Below, one piece after another: positions 17,929 to 26,941 of a stretch of DNA of 64,000 bases (within the stretch, counting starts at the first letter, position 1; each line of letters begins with the position of its first letter). Source of the stretch: Lacinutrix sp. Hel_I_90. GTDB lineage: Bacteria > Bacteroidota > Bacteroidia > Flavobacteriales > Flavobacteriaceae. Both the position numbers and the translations under genes were made by a program. The notes beneath the pieces are model-generated. The model was given only the letters and a program-made list of their open reading frames with translations. It had not been told where the DNA came from and did no database searches. Location of the stretch: assembly GCF_000934685.1 (NCBI RefSeq), contig NZ_JYNQ01000001.1, positions 372,001 through 436,000 on the forward strand, written 5' to 3'.

Positions 17929-19244
17929 TTATCACCACCGCCTTGGTCTTCTGTGTCTTTATAATTCTCATTTAATTGCTCTTCTGGTTTTTCATTGTCA
18001 TTTGTAATGAGATCGTCTATTTTACTTGCTAAATACATGTGAGCGCCAGCTGAATTTTTATTCAGCACATTCGTCATCAAACATACAATGTACTTGATGC
18101 CGTTAGGGTGTTCAACAATGATTACCGAATTCATATAATTAAACACATTCCCAGCATAGTCTCGACAATTAGGATCTTTAACACGATCACATTTGTAATA
18201 GCTTCCAGATTTAAAATACACAGCAGCACTATCTAAACGACTAGATCTGGCATAACGAATACGTCTGTCTGTAGAATACATTAAACGCTTCATTTCTAAG
18301 CTTGAATTTTCATCAACAACTTTACCTTGTTCTAACTTCACTAACCATTTCATTAAGCCTTTTGGAGAACCAATACTTCCACCTTTTCTGCCAACATATT
18401 TTCCAGGAGGCCGTGTAAAGAAACCACCAAGTCTCCATTCATCTTCAGAGATTCCTAAATCTCTTAGAGGTTGGTTTACTACCGTATTTGCCAAATTAGT
18501 GAGTGAATCTCTAGGCGTTTCTTTGAAATAGTTTTCACCTTGTTCTTCTGTTAAATTTACATAGTCAGAGCCAAATGCAGCCATCAACATCGCTTCACGA
18601 TACATGACGCTTGCCGCTCCATTATTACTCACAGAAACCATATGATCCAGCCACTCAAATAATGAAAATTTATCAGAAGCAATAACCTGTCGTTTAATTA
18701 GCTTATCTTTTTCAATATCATAAATTGGAATCGTATGGTGGTCACCAGTTCCCCAATAACGGGCAGATACTTGAATGTCCTTCAAATACATAATGCGGTC
18801 CTCCCAAGAATCCGGACAAACCTTTGCCATTTGTGTAAATACGGCATTGAGTACTGCTAACTTCCCCACACTTCCTGGTTGGTAGCCAACATTTTCACGA
18901 TGTCCGGCGTATTTTAGGGCGTCTGGGTTTGTCATGTCTAAAACAGATACCGAATACGCGCCACTCGGGATTAAGCGGTTTATTCGTTTTTGAAAGTCTG
19001 AATCAGAAACTAATAAATCGTTAATACTATCCTCAGTACGAGACGCTAAATTCAACTTGATTTCATCAAGCTTTTTATAGGCTCCAAAAGGAATACGATT
19101 GTAGGGCACACTGTCTATTTGCATTTTTTGTAGTTGATACAAACGCTTTATGCCTGTACGCTCATAACCATCAATAGGATAGGAGATAAAACCAAAAGAG
19201 AGTACAATACACAATCCAATAGTGATATAGAATATTTTTTTCAT
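17925..19244 (-). CDS. Exported SxxK serine hydrolase (beta-lactamase/transpeptidase-like)
   Basis: The 439-residue product begins with a signal or anchor helix (MKKIFYITIGLCIVLSFGF). Motifs are S125-V-G-K128, S206-N-N208 and K345-S-G347, as in penicillin-binding enzymes. The domain is longer than the neighbouring 308-residue hydrolase, with an insertion around the SNN-KSG interval and an acidic, probably disordered tail (KPEEQLNENYKDTEDQGGG). It starts 2 bases after the dikinase stop, so the two are cotranscribed. Substrate unknown. Confidence 0.82.
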   Translation of the reverse strand: MKKIFYITIGLCIVLSFGFISYPIDGYERTGIKRLYQLQKMQIDSVPYNRIPFGAYKKLDEIKLNLASRTEDSINDLLVSDSDFQKRINRLIPSGAYSVSVLDMTNPDALKYAGHRENVGYQPGSVGKLAVLNAVFTQMAKVCPDSWEDRIMYLKDIQVSARYWGTGDHHTIPIYDIEKDKLIKRQVIASDKFSLFEWLDHMVSVSNNGAASVMYREAMLMAAFGSDYVNLTEEQGENYFKETPRDSLTNLANTVVNQPLRDLGISEDEWRLGGFFTRPPGKYVGRKGGSIGSPKGLMKWLVKLEQGKVVDENSSLEMKRLMYSTDRRIRYARSSRLDSAAVYFKSGSYYKCDRVKDPNCRDYAGNVFNYMNSVIIVEHPNGIKYIVCLMTNVLNKNSAGAHMYLASKIDDLITNDNEKPEEQLNENYKDTEDQGGGDN

Positions 19245-19246
19245 AA

Positions 19247-22150
19247 TTATATTTTTTCTGAAAGTTTGATCATTTTATTTTCTTCAATTTTAGGTGAAAT
19301 AGAGGCTAAGTAGTCCGAACTTTTCGCTTGTTTATTCTCTACAAATGGTCGTATTTGAAACAACCACAATTTATTGTCTTTAAAACCAAACTCTACATCA
19401 TAGGCTTGATTTTTATTCTCAGAATCTTTAGCGATAGTTGTTCTTATTTTTGCTGCCAATTTTCTAATGTCTGCGATGTTTTGCTCATTTAAGATGGGGC
19501 TGTCAAAAGTGGTTATATACTGCTTTGTACCTCCTGTTTCTGGCAACCTAATATAATCAGACTGTCTTGCGGGCGCTAATAAAACGTTTGTTTGTGATGT
19601 AATTAATCGTGTTTCTGCACTTTGGCCATCTACAGCACCGCCAGCGCCGCGACTAAAAGCAACGGTTAAATCATTATCATTTCCGGAATTAATGCCTTTT
19701 GTGATCATCACCCCAGAATAGTCTACATCTACACTAGGAATGATTAAAATAGAAGGAAAAACATTTTCTGGATTACTTAGGTATTTTTGGCGCCATTTAA
19801 AGCTACGTTCAGTATAGGCCGAAGCCCAAACCCGTTTAATACCTTTAATAATTTCGTCCTCATCTTTAATATTGAATAGCGTTAGGTTAAGACCGGCACC
19901 TGTGAACTCCTTTAAATCTTCCATATTCGTATCGCTACGCAAAAACACAGGCACATTACCAATAGGACCTCCAAATGTCGTTATGAAATTTTGTTTTAAA
20001 TCAGAAGTAAATGCTATAGATAAGGGTATATTAAGAATAGCTTTATGTAATTTATCTAAAGCCTCCAACTGAAATTTCTCAACCTCATAGTCACTTTCAC
20101 CGCGTTCGGCTAATATTTTAGCTTTTGCAAAAGTGTCATTTAAGTACTCCCAATAGGTCTTTCCTGTATTTGGCATTTGTTGATTCATATGTGATCTAAA
20201 AATCCCGAAAGGAATAATTAAGCCATCAACAACTTGATCAGGAAATAATTGCTTCAACTCACCAAGGTTTGCTGCTTTAGGTCCACACAGTTTACCAGAA
20301 TCTGTCGCATCAACATCACGCATAGTAATGACCTTAGAAACATCTAACCTAATTTGATCTACTGGTACCGCAATAACATTTTTATTGCGCTCTTTTTTGC
20401 TGAAGAGCTCTTTTTCTTCGGAAGACATTGCGTCTTCAGCCTTTAAAATAACATTGCCTTTATTAGAAACAGCATAAAATACATTTTTACCGTTATGTTT
20501 TTTTAACGCTTTTAAATTATCATAAGATAAAGCAGCATTTGGAATGCCTAAATTTCTTGCCAATAACTGAACGTGAGAGACTAAATTGCCCTCAGAGACC
20601 GTCATAATACCTGCAACTGGTTTTAAGTCTGAAGGTGGTTTTTCAAAAATATAAATCTTATTGCTGTTTACGTCAACCGCATCTGGATTACCATCAACAA
20701 CAACCAACTCACCGTAAGCATAGCCGGGATTTAACCCGCGAATAGCACTTTGGCTTTCAATGTTCATGACATTGTTATTTAAATTTGATGTTTTTGAAAT
20801 GAAGGCACCAAGAGCACTAACCGTTTCTCCTAAACTCAAAGCAATACTACTGCGTACACGATCATCAATAAATCCATAAGCTAAAGGCTCAAAAACTGCA
20901 TAGTTATTAACTTCTTCTTGATAGGTTGCTTTGACCATAGCGACACTCCATTCTACTACGCTCCTGCTAGTGGTGAGTAATTCATTTAATTGGGCAATAC
21001 TTAAGGCATCTTTAGCTATTTTATTAGAAATCTCGCTTTCAATAGCATCGTATTCCCAAGGTTCAATTAATCCTGTGCCCATGGCAGCACAGATTAGACT
21101 GTTGATTTTGTCTACGTTTTCACCTAGAGTAGTCGTTTCCCATTTTTGAGTCTCTGTTAGTAAAGTATGCTCTAATTGATTCGAAAAATCAAGAAGTAAC
21201 AGCCTGTGCTTACTGCTACTGTAGGTATTAATGTTCTGGCGAACTTCAACTAAAATAGTAGCAAGATTTGAAACAAAAGCCGCCGCCGATGGCTTAACTT
21301 TATTATCAGCAATAAAAGTCTGAATTTTTGTTGTCGTTGTATTGGAAGCAGGCAAACGTTTCATTTCCTTTTCTAGAACTACAAAATCAATAGGTTCATA
21401 GAATTTTTTCATCGTCGCAATTAAATCATCAAAGTCCTGCTTTAAATTTGAAGGAATTTTATTTTCAACCATAAAATCCTTTACAAGATTAATATCTGTA
21501 ATTTCAGGTTGCCCATGAATTTTAGTGCGGATATCCATAAATTTACTTAGGTCTTCAGAAATCGTTTTACTTTGACTACGCATTAACTGCGCAACATTGT
21601 CGTCGCCATTATGTGGAATATCTTTTAGTGCCTGACGAATGAAATAATAATTAGCACGGATAAATTGCTCATCTTTAAGCAGCCACTCAAAAAAATCTTT
21701 TCCCCAAATCTCTTCATCTTCACTTTGTATAGCACCTCTGTAAAACTGTGCTTTTCGTAATATCCACCCATCATCAACACTGGCAAGGTACTTACCTAAT
21801 TGGTATTGTTTTAGGCGACTGAAATTGTCTTCTTTATTAAGAAATTCAGGTTTTTTAGCACCTGCAAGAATTTCACCAAAAAACAAGTGATTGGATTTTC
21901 TTAAATCAAGAACAGCTGTTTTAAAGCTAGCATGTTGAATGCCTCCTCCAATACTATCTGGACAGGGATCCTTTGGTTCGCGTTCCGTTCCATTTTTACA
22001 AAACCATTTAATGCGGTGGTAGGGCCCGCGAGGATCTTTTTTATAAGCCTCAATGAGTTCTTGTATATGTTTAGTAGATTTTTGCTGTGCTTGAATTGAA
22101 AGATTACAGGCAAAAAATACCATTAAAATTGAAAGTATCGTTTTATGCAT
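19247..22150 (-). CDS. Exported PEP/pyruvate-dikinase-like protein (phosphohistidine domain before ATP-grasp)
   Basis: The 967-residue protein opens with a clear signal peptide (MHKTILSILMVFFACNLSIQA, then QQ). Residues 30-470 are helical and unrecognised. Residues 475-570 are a PEP-utilising mobile domain with the phosphoacceptor candidate H526 in LVSHVQLLARNLGIP. Residues 615-940 are a PPDK-type ATP-binding domain: GPKAANLGEL, FLRSDTNMEDL (R738) and the end motif DVEFGFKDNKLWLFQIRP. This order matches plant glucan water dikinase, not PPDK or PEP synthase. No PEP-binding TIM barrel is present. A nucleotide-dependent enzyme with a signal peptide is unexpected. Confidence 0.85.
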   Translation of the reverse strand: MHKTILSILMVFFACNLSIQAQQKSTKHIQELIEAYKKDPRGPYHRIKWFCKNGTEREPKDPCPDSIGGGIQHASFKTAVLDLRKSNHLFFGEILAGAKKPEFLNKEDNFSRLKQYQLGKYLASVDDGWILRKAQFYRGAIQSEDEEIWGKDFFEWLLKDEQFIRANYYFIRQALKDIPHNGDDNVAQLMRSQSKTISEDLSKFMDIRTKIHGQPEITDINLVKDFMVENKIPSNLKQDFDDLIATMKKFYEPIDFVVLEKEMKRLPASNTTTTKIQTFIADNKVKPSAAAFVSNLATILVEVRQNINTYSSSKHRLLLLDFSNQLEHTLLTETQKWETTTLGENVDKINSLICAAMGTGLIEPWEYDAIESEISNKIAKDALSIAQLNELLTTSRSVVEWSVAMVKATYQEEVNNYAVFEPLAYGFIDDRVRSSIALSLGETVSALGAFISKTSNLNNNVMNIESQSAIRGLNPGYAYGELVVVDGNPDAVDVNSNKIYIFEKPPSDLKPVAGIMTVSEGNLVSHVQLLARNLGIPNAALSYDNLKALKKHNGKNVFYAVSNKGNVILKAEDAMSSEEKELFSKKERNKNVIAVPVDQIRLDVSKVITMRDVDATDSGKLCGPKAANLGELKQLFPDQVVDGLIIPFGIFRSHMNQQMPNTGKTYWEYLNDTFAKAKILAERGESDYEVEKFQLEALDKLHKAILNIPLSIAFTSDLKQNFITTFGGPIGNVPVFLRSDTNMEDLKEFTGAGLNLTLFNIKDEDEIIKGIKRVWASAYTERSFKWRQKYLSNPENVFPSILIIPSVDVDYSGVMITKGINSGNDNDLTVAFSRGAGGAVDGQSAETRLITSQTNVLLAPARQSDYIRLPETGGTKQYITTFDSPILNEQNIADIRKLAAKIRTTIAKDSENKNQAYDVEFGFKDNKLWLFQIRPFVENKQAKSSDYLASISPKIEENKMIKLSEKI

Positions 22151-22375
22151 ATTTATATTGTTAGTGCGTACAAAATTATCTTAAAAATACCACAATTACC
22201 TTGTGTTTTATAATAACATTAGCGCTTTGTTTATCGCAAACCCTATCAAATATTAACCCAAATGCACTTTATGGACTATTTTCTTCTCTATTTTAAGATA
22301 AATTTGTTAAACTTTTAATTTTCAGTCTTTAGCTTTGTGAGAGATTCTAAAAGAAAAAATATAAAACTTGAAATA

Positions 22376-22807
22376 ATGAAAAGGAACGGGATTGTATTGT
22401 TTACAACTGTTATAATGACTTTTTTTGCTTGTCATCATACAGTAAAAAGTCAGACGCCAAAAGAAGTTAAAGAAGCTTTTCAAACTAAATATCCTGGGGA
22501 AAATGATCCAGATTGGGAAATAGATTCTCATGGCAATTATGAATCTCATTTTAAAATTGATGGTATAAAATACCGTGCAGATTTCTCTCCAACAGGGAAT
22601 TGGATAGAAACAGAAACCAATATTAAAAAAGAGGATTTGCCAGAGCCTATTGTTACAGCTCTTAAAGAGAATTATGGTAGCGAATTTATTACTGAAATTG
22701 AAAAAGTCGAATCGGCTACTAAAGGTTTATTCTACGACGTAGAATTTAAGCGAAAAGGCAAAAACAAAGATGTTGAGTTTCGAGCTTCAGGAGAAGAGGT
22801 AAAATGA
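22376..22807 (+). CDS. Exported PepSY-like protein
   Basis: The ATG at 22376 gives a signal peptide (MKRNGIVLFTTVIMTFFACHHTVKSQ); the frame is open back to 22337 without one. The 143-residue product has two PepSY-like repeats: EVKEAFQTKYPGENDPDWEI with GNYESHFKIDGIKYRADFSPTG, and LPEPIVTALKENYGSEFITEI with FYDVEFKRKGKNKDVEF. This is the DUF2874/PepSY-like (BLIP-resembling) periplasmic domain common in Bacteroidota. Its role is unknown; PepSY proteins often inhibit or chaperone periplasmic enzymes. Confidence 0.8.
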   Translation: MKRNGIVLFTTVIMTFFACHHTVKSQTPKEVKEAFQTKYPGENDPDWEIDSHGNYESHFKIDGIKYRADFSPTGNWIETETNIKKEDLPEPIVTALKENYGSEFITEIEKVESATKGLFYDVEFKRKGKNKDVEFRASGEEVK

Positions 22808-22863
22808 TTATCTTATTTAGGATGAAAATTTAGAATGTTAGAATAAAAAAATAATATATACCA

Positions 22864-23748
22864 GTGTTTAAAATAAAAAATGCCATTTCACTTATTGTAA
22901 AAGCAGCAAAAGCATGGTATAATAGCAATCCGTTTCAGTTTAGTGCTATTATAGCTTATTATGCTATATTATCACTCCCTGCTTTAATGATTATCATTTT
23001 TAATATTGTTGGAGCTATTTGGGGGCGTAAAATTGTTCAAGGAGAAATTTTAGACGAAATCTCCGCGGCTGTAGGGAGCGAAACCGCCGAGTCTATAAGG
23101 ATGATGCTTGTAGATCAGGGTAGCGAAACGACTTCAGTTTTCGCTACAATAGTTGGTATAGGGACTCTAATTTATGGTTCTACAGGTGTTTTTTTTCAGT
23201 TACAAGAAGCTTTTGATAAAATTTGGGAATCCAAGCAAACCTATGCCAATGGCTTTTTAGCTTTAATCTATAGTAGATTGAAAAGTTTCGGATTCATTTT
23301 AATTATTGGTTTTTTACTGCTCATTAGTTTTGTGATGACCTCCTTGTTAAATACATTTAGCAAAAGGCTACACTCCTTATTCCCTGATAATTTTATAGAT
23401 TTTCTGTACATTTTTGATATCATTATTTCTTTAGGCTTTATTTACTTATTGTTTGCAGCGATGTTCAAATACCTACCAAGCAATACACTTTCATGGAGAT
23501 CAGTTAGAGTTGGTGCGGCATTAACCTCAATACTATTCGTTATTGGAAAATATCTGTTAGGTATTTATTTTAGTACCATGCAGCCAGGTTCTACTTATGG
23601 GGCAGCGGGTTCAATTATTCTTATTATGTTATGGGTTTCCTATTCTAGTTTAATTCTTTTTTATGGGGCACATTTCACAAAAGTCTATTCAGATAAATAT
23701 GTTTTAAATGTAAAAAATCAAGCTTTGAAAAAGCCCCCTAAAAAATAA
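22864..23748 (+). CDS. YihY/BrkB family inner-membrane protein
   Basis: The 294-residue protein starts at a GTG and has six hydrophobic helices with the family signatures SAIIAYYAILSLPALMII near the N terminus, GIGTLIYGSTGVFFQLQEAFDKIW in the middle, and GSTYGAAGSIILIMLWVSYSSLILFYGAHF near the end. YihY proteins were once called ribonuclease BN but are membrane proteins of uncertain function, possibly transporters. It lies 56 bases after the PepSY-like gene. Confidence 0.93.
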   Translation: MFKIKNAISLIVKAAKAWYNSNPFQFSAIIAYYAILSLPALMIIIFNIVGAIWGRKIVQGEILDEISAAVGSETAESIRMMLVDQGSETTSVFATIVGIGTLIYGSTGVFFQLQEAFDKIWESKQTYANGFLALIYSRLKSFGFILIIGFLLLISFVMTSLLNTFSKRLHSLFPDNFIDFLYIFDIIISLGFIYLLFAAMFKYLPSNTLSWRSVRVGAALTSILFVIGKYLLGIYFSTMQPGSTYGAAGSIILIMLWVSYSSLILFYGAHFTKVYSDKYVLNVKNQALKKPPKK

Positions 23749-24129
23749 TTAAACGCTAAGTTTTATAACATTTAGCTAAATGCTCTAGTAGTTGCCTCTC
23801 TATCTGGTGAGCATTCAGAAATGAGTCCTGTTTTATTAAAAAATAGCTAAAATATTTAAAGTAAAAATGCAGCAACTTAAATGCGGTTTTCTTGGTAATA
23901 CGATGAGGCATTTAAAAAATATGCCTGTGTTTTGCTGTTAGTGATAGTTTCTTTTGAATGAGGCGTATTTTCTATTCAAAGATTTACTAAAACCTTCTGA
24001 GCACTTCATAATCCATTTGAATTTAATAAATATTTAACTTTAGCTAATTAATAAGGCTAACATAACAAGTATATGAGATAAGGTCAATAATTTGTGATTC
24101 ATAACTTTGATAAAAACAAGACAATAATT
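23749..24129. other. Intergenic region without a recognisable gene
   Basis: This 381-base AT-rich stretch shows no convincing reading frame or RNA. Near its end TAACTTTG at 24102-24109 fits the Bacteroidota -7 box and lies about 20 bases before the decayed PNPOx-like gene; I see no good -33 element. It may be the promoter for the gene group that follows. Confidence 0.4.
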
Positions 24130-24363
24130 ATGAGCACAAATAATTTAGATCATGATGAAGCAAAAGATAAAGTCAAAGCATTTGCTTAAGCTATTGATTT
24201 CAGAATGATGCCAACTAATCAATTCAAACCTAAGGAAGCACATTACTGGGAATCAAAACACAATAAATTAGTAACATTATTTAAAATGGGAGTGGCTACT
24301 GCTACTGGTGATCAACCAAGAATTGGAGAAGAAGGAAAATTAAATATTAAAAAAAAACGATGA
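24130..24363 (+). pseudogene. Internally deleted general-stress PNPOx-like gene
   Basis: The frame begins MSTNNLDHDEAKDKVKAFA, then an in-frame TAA (24187-24189), then AIDFRMMPTN, and jumps to HYWESKHNKLVTLFKMGVATATGDQ and EEGKLNI. The first part matches the N terminus and the second the C terminus of the general stress protein 26 type (pyridoxamine-phosphate-oxidase-like flavin-binding family, usually about 160-180 residues). The central flavin-binding barrel is missing, so the gene is dead by deletion plus nonsense mutation. Its stop TGA overlaps the ATG of the peroxiredoxin-like gene by four bases, implying they were once an operon. Confidence 0.72.
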
Positions 24364-24866
24364 TTAAACCAAGAGAGAAAATGCCCGAGTTAGCTATTGA
24401 TTTAGTTAATGACACACAATGGAAACTTAGTGAGCAAATGCCAGAACAATTTACAATGGTAGTTTTATATAGAGGAATGCATTGTCCTGTCTGCAAAAAA
24501 TATTTAGAAGAATTACAAAGTAAATTGCGTAAATTTATAGAAAAAGGAGTAAACGTCATCGCAATAAGTAGCGATACTGAAGAAATAGCGAAGCAAACCT
24601 ATAAAGATTGGAACATAGCAGACATACCTGTGGGTTATAATTTTTCTATAGAAGCGGCAAGAACATTAGGTTTATATATTTCAAAAGGCATTAAAGCAGA
24701 ACCAGACACCTTTATCGAGCCTGGCTTATTTTTAATTAAACCAGATCAGACCTTGTACGCTGTATCATTACAATCAATGCCATTTGCAAGACCAGAATTT
24801 GATGCTATTTTAAAAGCTATTGATTTTGTTGTTGAAAAAGATTACCCAGCAAGAGGTGAAGCATAA
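24360..24866 (+). CDS. Peroxiredoxin-like AhpC/TSA family protein
   Basis: This 168-residue thioredoxin-fold protein has the motif YRGMHCPVCKKYLEEL, a CxxC at the position of the peroxidatic cysteine helix, and the usual following segment INVIAISSDTEE-type strand (VNVIAISSDTEEIAKQTYKDW). It probably reduces peroxides or acts as a thiol oxidoreductase in the cytoplasm. No signal peptide. The start at 24360 overlaps the end of the decayed stress gene, and the Zn-alcohol dehydrogenase follows 21 bases later, consistent with a redox-defence operon. Confidence 0.88.
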   Translation: MIKPREKMPELAIDLVNDTQWKLSEQMPEQFTMVVLYRGMHCPVCKKYLEELQSKLRKFIEKGVNVIAISSDTEEIAKQTYKDWNIADIPVGYNFSIEAARTLGLYISKGIKAEPDTFIEPGLFLIKPDQTLYAVSLQSMPFARPEFDAILKAIDFVVEKDYPARGEA

Positions 24867-24887
24867 TACTAAACTAAAACAGAATAA

Positions 24888-25937
24888 ATGAAAGAAGTTA
24901 AAGCATACGGAACAGAAAGTAAAAGCGCAGATCTAGGGCAAATGTCAATTGAACGCCGTGATATTTTAGAGAATGATGTTGAAATTGATATTTTATATTG
25001 CGGTGTGTGTCATAGTGATATTCACGCCGCTAAAAATGATTGGGGAAATTCCAAATTCCCATTAGTTCCAGGGCATGAAATTATAGGTAAAGTAATACAA
25101 GTAGGAGATAATGTTAAAAACTACAAGTCTGGCGATTTAGTTGGAGTAGGATGTATGGTGGATTCCTGCTTAGAATGCAGTGCTTGTAAAGAGGATTTAG
25201 AGCAATTTTGCGAAGAAGGCATGGTGGCCACTTATAATGGTAAAGATATACATACAGGCAAACGAACTTTTGGAGGCTATTCAACAAGTATCGTTGTTAG
25301 AGAAGAATTCGTACTCAGTATTCCTGAAAATTTAGATATCGAAGCCGTTGCACCATTATTATGTGCTGGTATTACTACATTTTCACCTCTAAATCACTGG
25401 AAGATTAAAAAAGGAGATAAAGTAGGCGTTATTGGTCTTGGCGGTTTAGGGCATATGGGAATTAAATTCGCGCATGCTATGGGGGCAGAAACGTACATGA
25501 TAACGACCTCACCAGAAAAAGCAGAGGATGCTAAAAAACTAGGGGCAGATGCCGTTTTAATCTCCAAAAATGATGAAGCCATGAAAAAGCATAAAAATAG
25601 TTTCGATTTTCTTTTGAATACTGTTCCGGTAAAACATGATATTAATCCCTATTTGAACTTATTAAAACGTGATGCAACCATGGTAATGGTTGGCGCCATA
25701 GAGCCTTTAGAGCCTATGAATGGTGGAAACTTAATTATGGGAAGAAAACGAGTAGCGGGATCACTAATAGGAGGTATTAAGGAAACTCAAGAGATGTTGG
25801 ATTTTTGTGGTGAACATAATATTGTGTCGGAGGTAGAAATGATAGATATGAAAGACATCAATAAGGCTTTTGAAAGAGTACAAGACAGTGATGTAAAATA
25901 TCGTTTTGTGATCGATATGAAGAGCTTAAAAAATTAA
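24888..25937 (+). CDS. Zinc-dependent NAD(P) alcohol dehydrogenase (YahK/CAD-like)
   Basis: The 349-residue medium-chain dehydrogenase shows the catalytic zinc ligands in CGVCHSDIHAAKNDWG and PLVPGHEIIG, four structural-zinc cysteines in VDSCLECSACKEDLEQFCEEG, and the Rossmann motif VGVIGLGGLGHMGIK. It belongs to the cinnamyl-alcohol/YahK type, which reduces a broad range of aldehydes with NADPH. Cytoplasmic. It follows the peroxiredoxin gene closely and precedes an OsmC gene, pointing to aldehyde and peroxide clearance. Confidence 0.93.
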   Translation: MKEVKAYGTESKSADLGQMSIERRDILENDVEIDILYCGVCHSDIHAAKNDWGNSKFPLVPGHEIIGKVIQVGDNVKNYKSGDLVGVGCMVDSCLECSACKEDLEQFCEEGMVATYNGKDIHTGKRTFGGYSTSIVVREEFVLSIPENLDIEAVAPLLCAGITTFSPLNHWKIKKGDKVGVIGLGGLGHMGIKFAHAMGAETYMITTSPEKAEDAKKLGADAVLISKNDEAMKKHKNSFDFLLNTVPVKHDINPYLNLLKRDATMVMVGAIEPLEPMNGGNLIMGRKRVAGSLIGGIKETQEMLDFCGEHNIVSEVEMIDMKDINKAFERVQDSDVKYRFVIDMKSLKN

Positions 25938-25958
25938 CCAACAAAAAAACCATAAATT

Positions 25959-26378
25959 ATGAAATTTACAAGAGAAGCTTCAGCGAGCTGGCAAGGAACA
26001 GGCAAAGAAGGAAAAGGACAAATAAATACTGGGAGCGGTGTTTTAGATGAAGCGCAATATAATTTTGGAACCCGTTTTGAAAATGGGATTGGCACAAACC
26101 CAGAAGAACTTATTGGAGCTGCTCATGCTGGATGTTACACGATGCAATTGAGTTTTTTATTGAATGAAAATAACTATACAGCAGAGCATTTGCATACAGA
26201 CGCCAAAGTCACTTTTAAAGACGGAGAAATTACCACTATAGATTTAGATCTTAAAGGAAAAGTGCCAGGAATTAGCGAAAAAGAATTTAAAGAGATTAGC
26301 AACAAGGCTAAAGACGTTTGTCCGGTATCTAAATTATTAAAAGCTGAAATCACCTTAGTGGTGACTTTAGAAAGTTAG
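25959..26378 (+). CDS. osmC: OsmC/Ohr family peroxidase
   Basis: The 139-residue protein starts with KFTREASASWQGTGKEGKGQI and carries the OsmC cysteine pair in GAAHAGCYTMQLSF (resolving/peroxidatic environment) and KAKDVCPVSKLLKA. OsmC/Ohr enzymes reduce organic hydroperoxides with dithiol cofactors in the cytoplasm. Length is typical. It begins 21 bases after the alcohol dehydrogenase stop and ends the operon before a strong terminator. Confidence 0.93.
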   Translation: MKFTREASASWQGTGKEGKGQINTGSGVLDEAQYNFGTRFENGIGTNPEELIGAAHAGCYTMQLSFLLNENNYTAEHLHTDAKVTFKDGEITTIDLDLKGKVPGISEKEFKEISNKAKDVCPVSKLLKAEITLVVTLES

Positions 26379-26410
26379 AAGTACCTAAAGCTATAAAATA
26401 TAACAAATAA

Positions 26411-26434
26411 AAAACGCCACACATGTGGCGTTCT
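26411..26434. terminator. Terminator between osmC and a convergent small gene
   Basis: The 20-base near-palindrome AACGCCACACATGTGGCGTT, preceded by A's and followed by TTCTTT, forms a GC-rich hairpin. It sits between convergent genes and can stop both. Confidence 0.88.
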
Positions 26435-26457
26435 TTATAAAATAATATAGTACGGAT

Positions 26458-26730
26458 TTAACTGCTTTTTCTAAGGCGAATCATTACCGTTTCTTTTATG
26501 TGTAATAAACTATTAACGATAGCTACCAGTTCAAATTGTAAAAAACGCTTGTTTTTAGAGCTGAAATGGCTAATGTGGTGCGAGTATAATGGTTGTCCGT
26601 TTTTCTTAATACTAACATAATAGGTGTCCTTTTCTGCATCAAAAACAATAGAACTCTTGTAATTGCTTTCTAGTAAGAACCAATAGGACAAACTGTTAAT
26701 TTGATTAAATAAAGATAAGTTGGCTTCCAT
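26458..26730 (-). CDS. Hypothetical small protein
   Basis: The 90-residue product is not recognised. It has a hydrophobic/aromatic N-terminal half (LFNQINSLSYWFLLES) and a beta-rich middle (SSIVFDAEKDTYYVSIKKNGQPLYSHHI), ending with a basic helix. No signal or membrane span is evident. A terminator at 26411-26434 just downstream and an independent start region support a real gene, but coding evidence is limited. Confidence 0.55.
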   Translation of the reverse strand: MEANLSLFNQINSLSYWFLLESNYKSSIVFDAEKDTYYVSIKKNGQPLYSHHISHFSSKNKRFLQFELVAIVNSLLHIKETVMIRLRKSS

Positions 26731-26876
26731 AGGAATTTTAATATTAATATTTGGGTTTTGTTTACGAGGCGAAATTCGGTATTAAAATGATTGTATCCAA
26801 AACTTTTGGCTATAGGTTTTACTTTTTTCGATTAAAAGACGAAGTGTCTCTATTCATGGATAAGAAGTTAAATAAA

Positions 26877-26914
26877 AAAAAGCCTGCGAAATTGAATTCA
26901 ATTTTGCAGGCTCT
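26877..26914 (-). terminator. Terminator downstream of the 95-residue hydrophilic gene
   Basis: Arms AGCCTGCGAAATTG and CAATTTTGCAGGCT pair over 14 positions with one wobble around AATT. The A run on its left side reads as a T run on the minus strand, so it most likely ends the gene at 26942-27229. Confidence 0.82.
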
Positions 26915-26941
26915 TTTCTAAAGTATGACTGATGTATTTTA

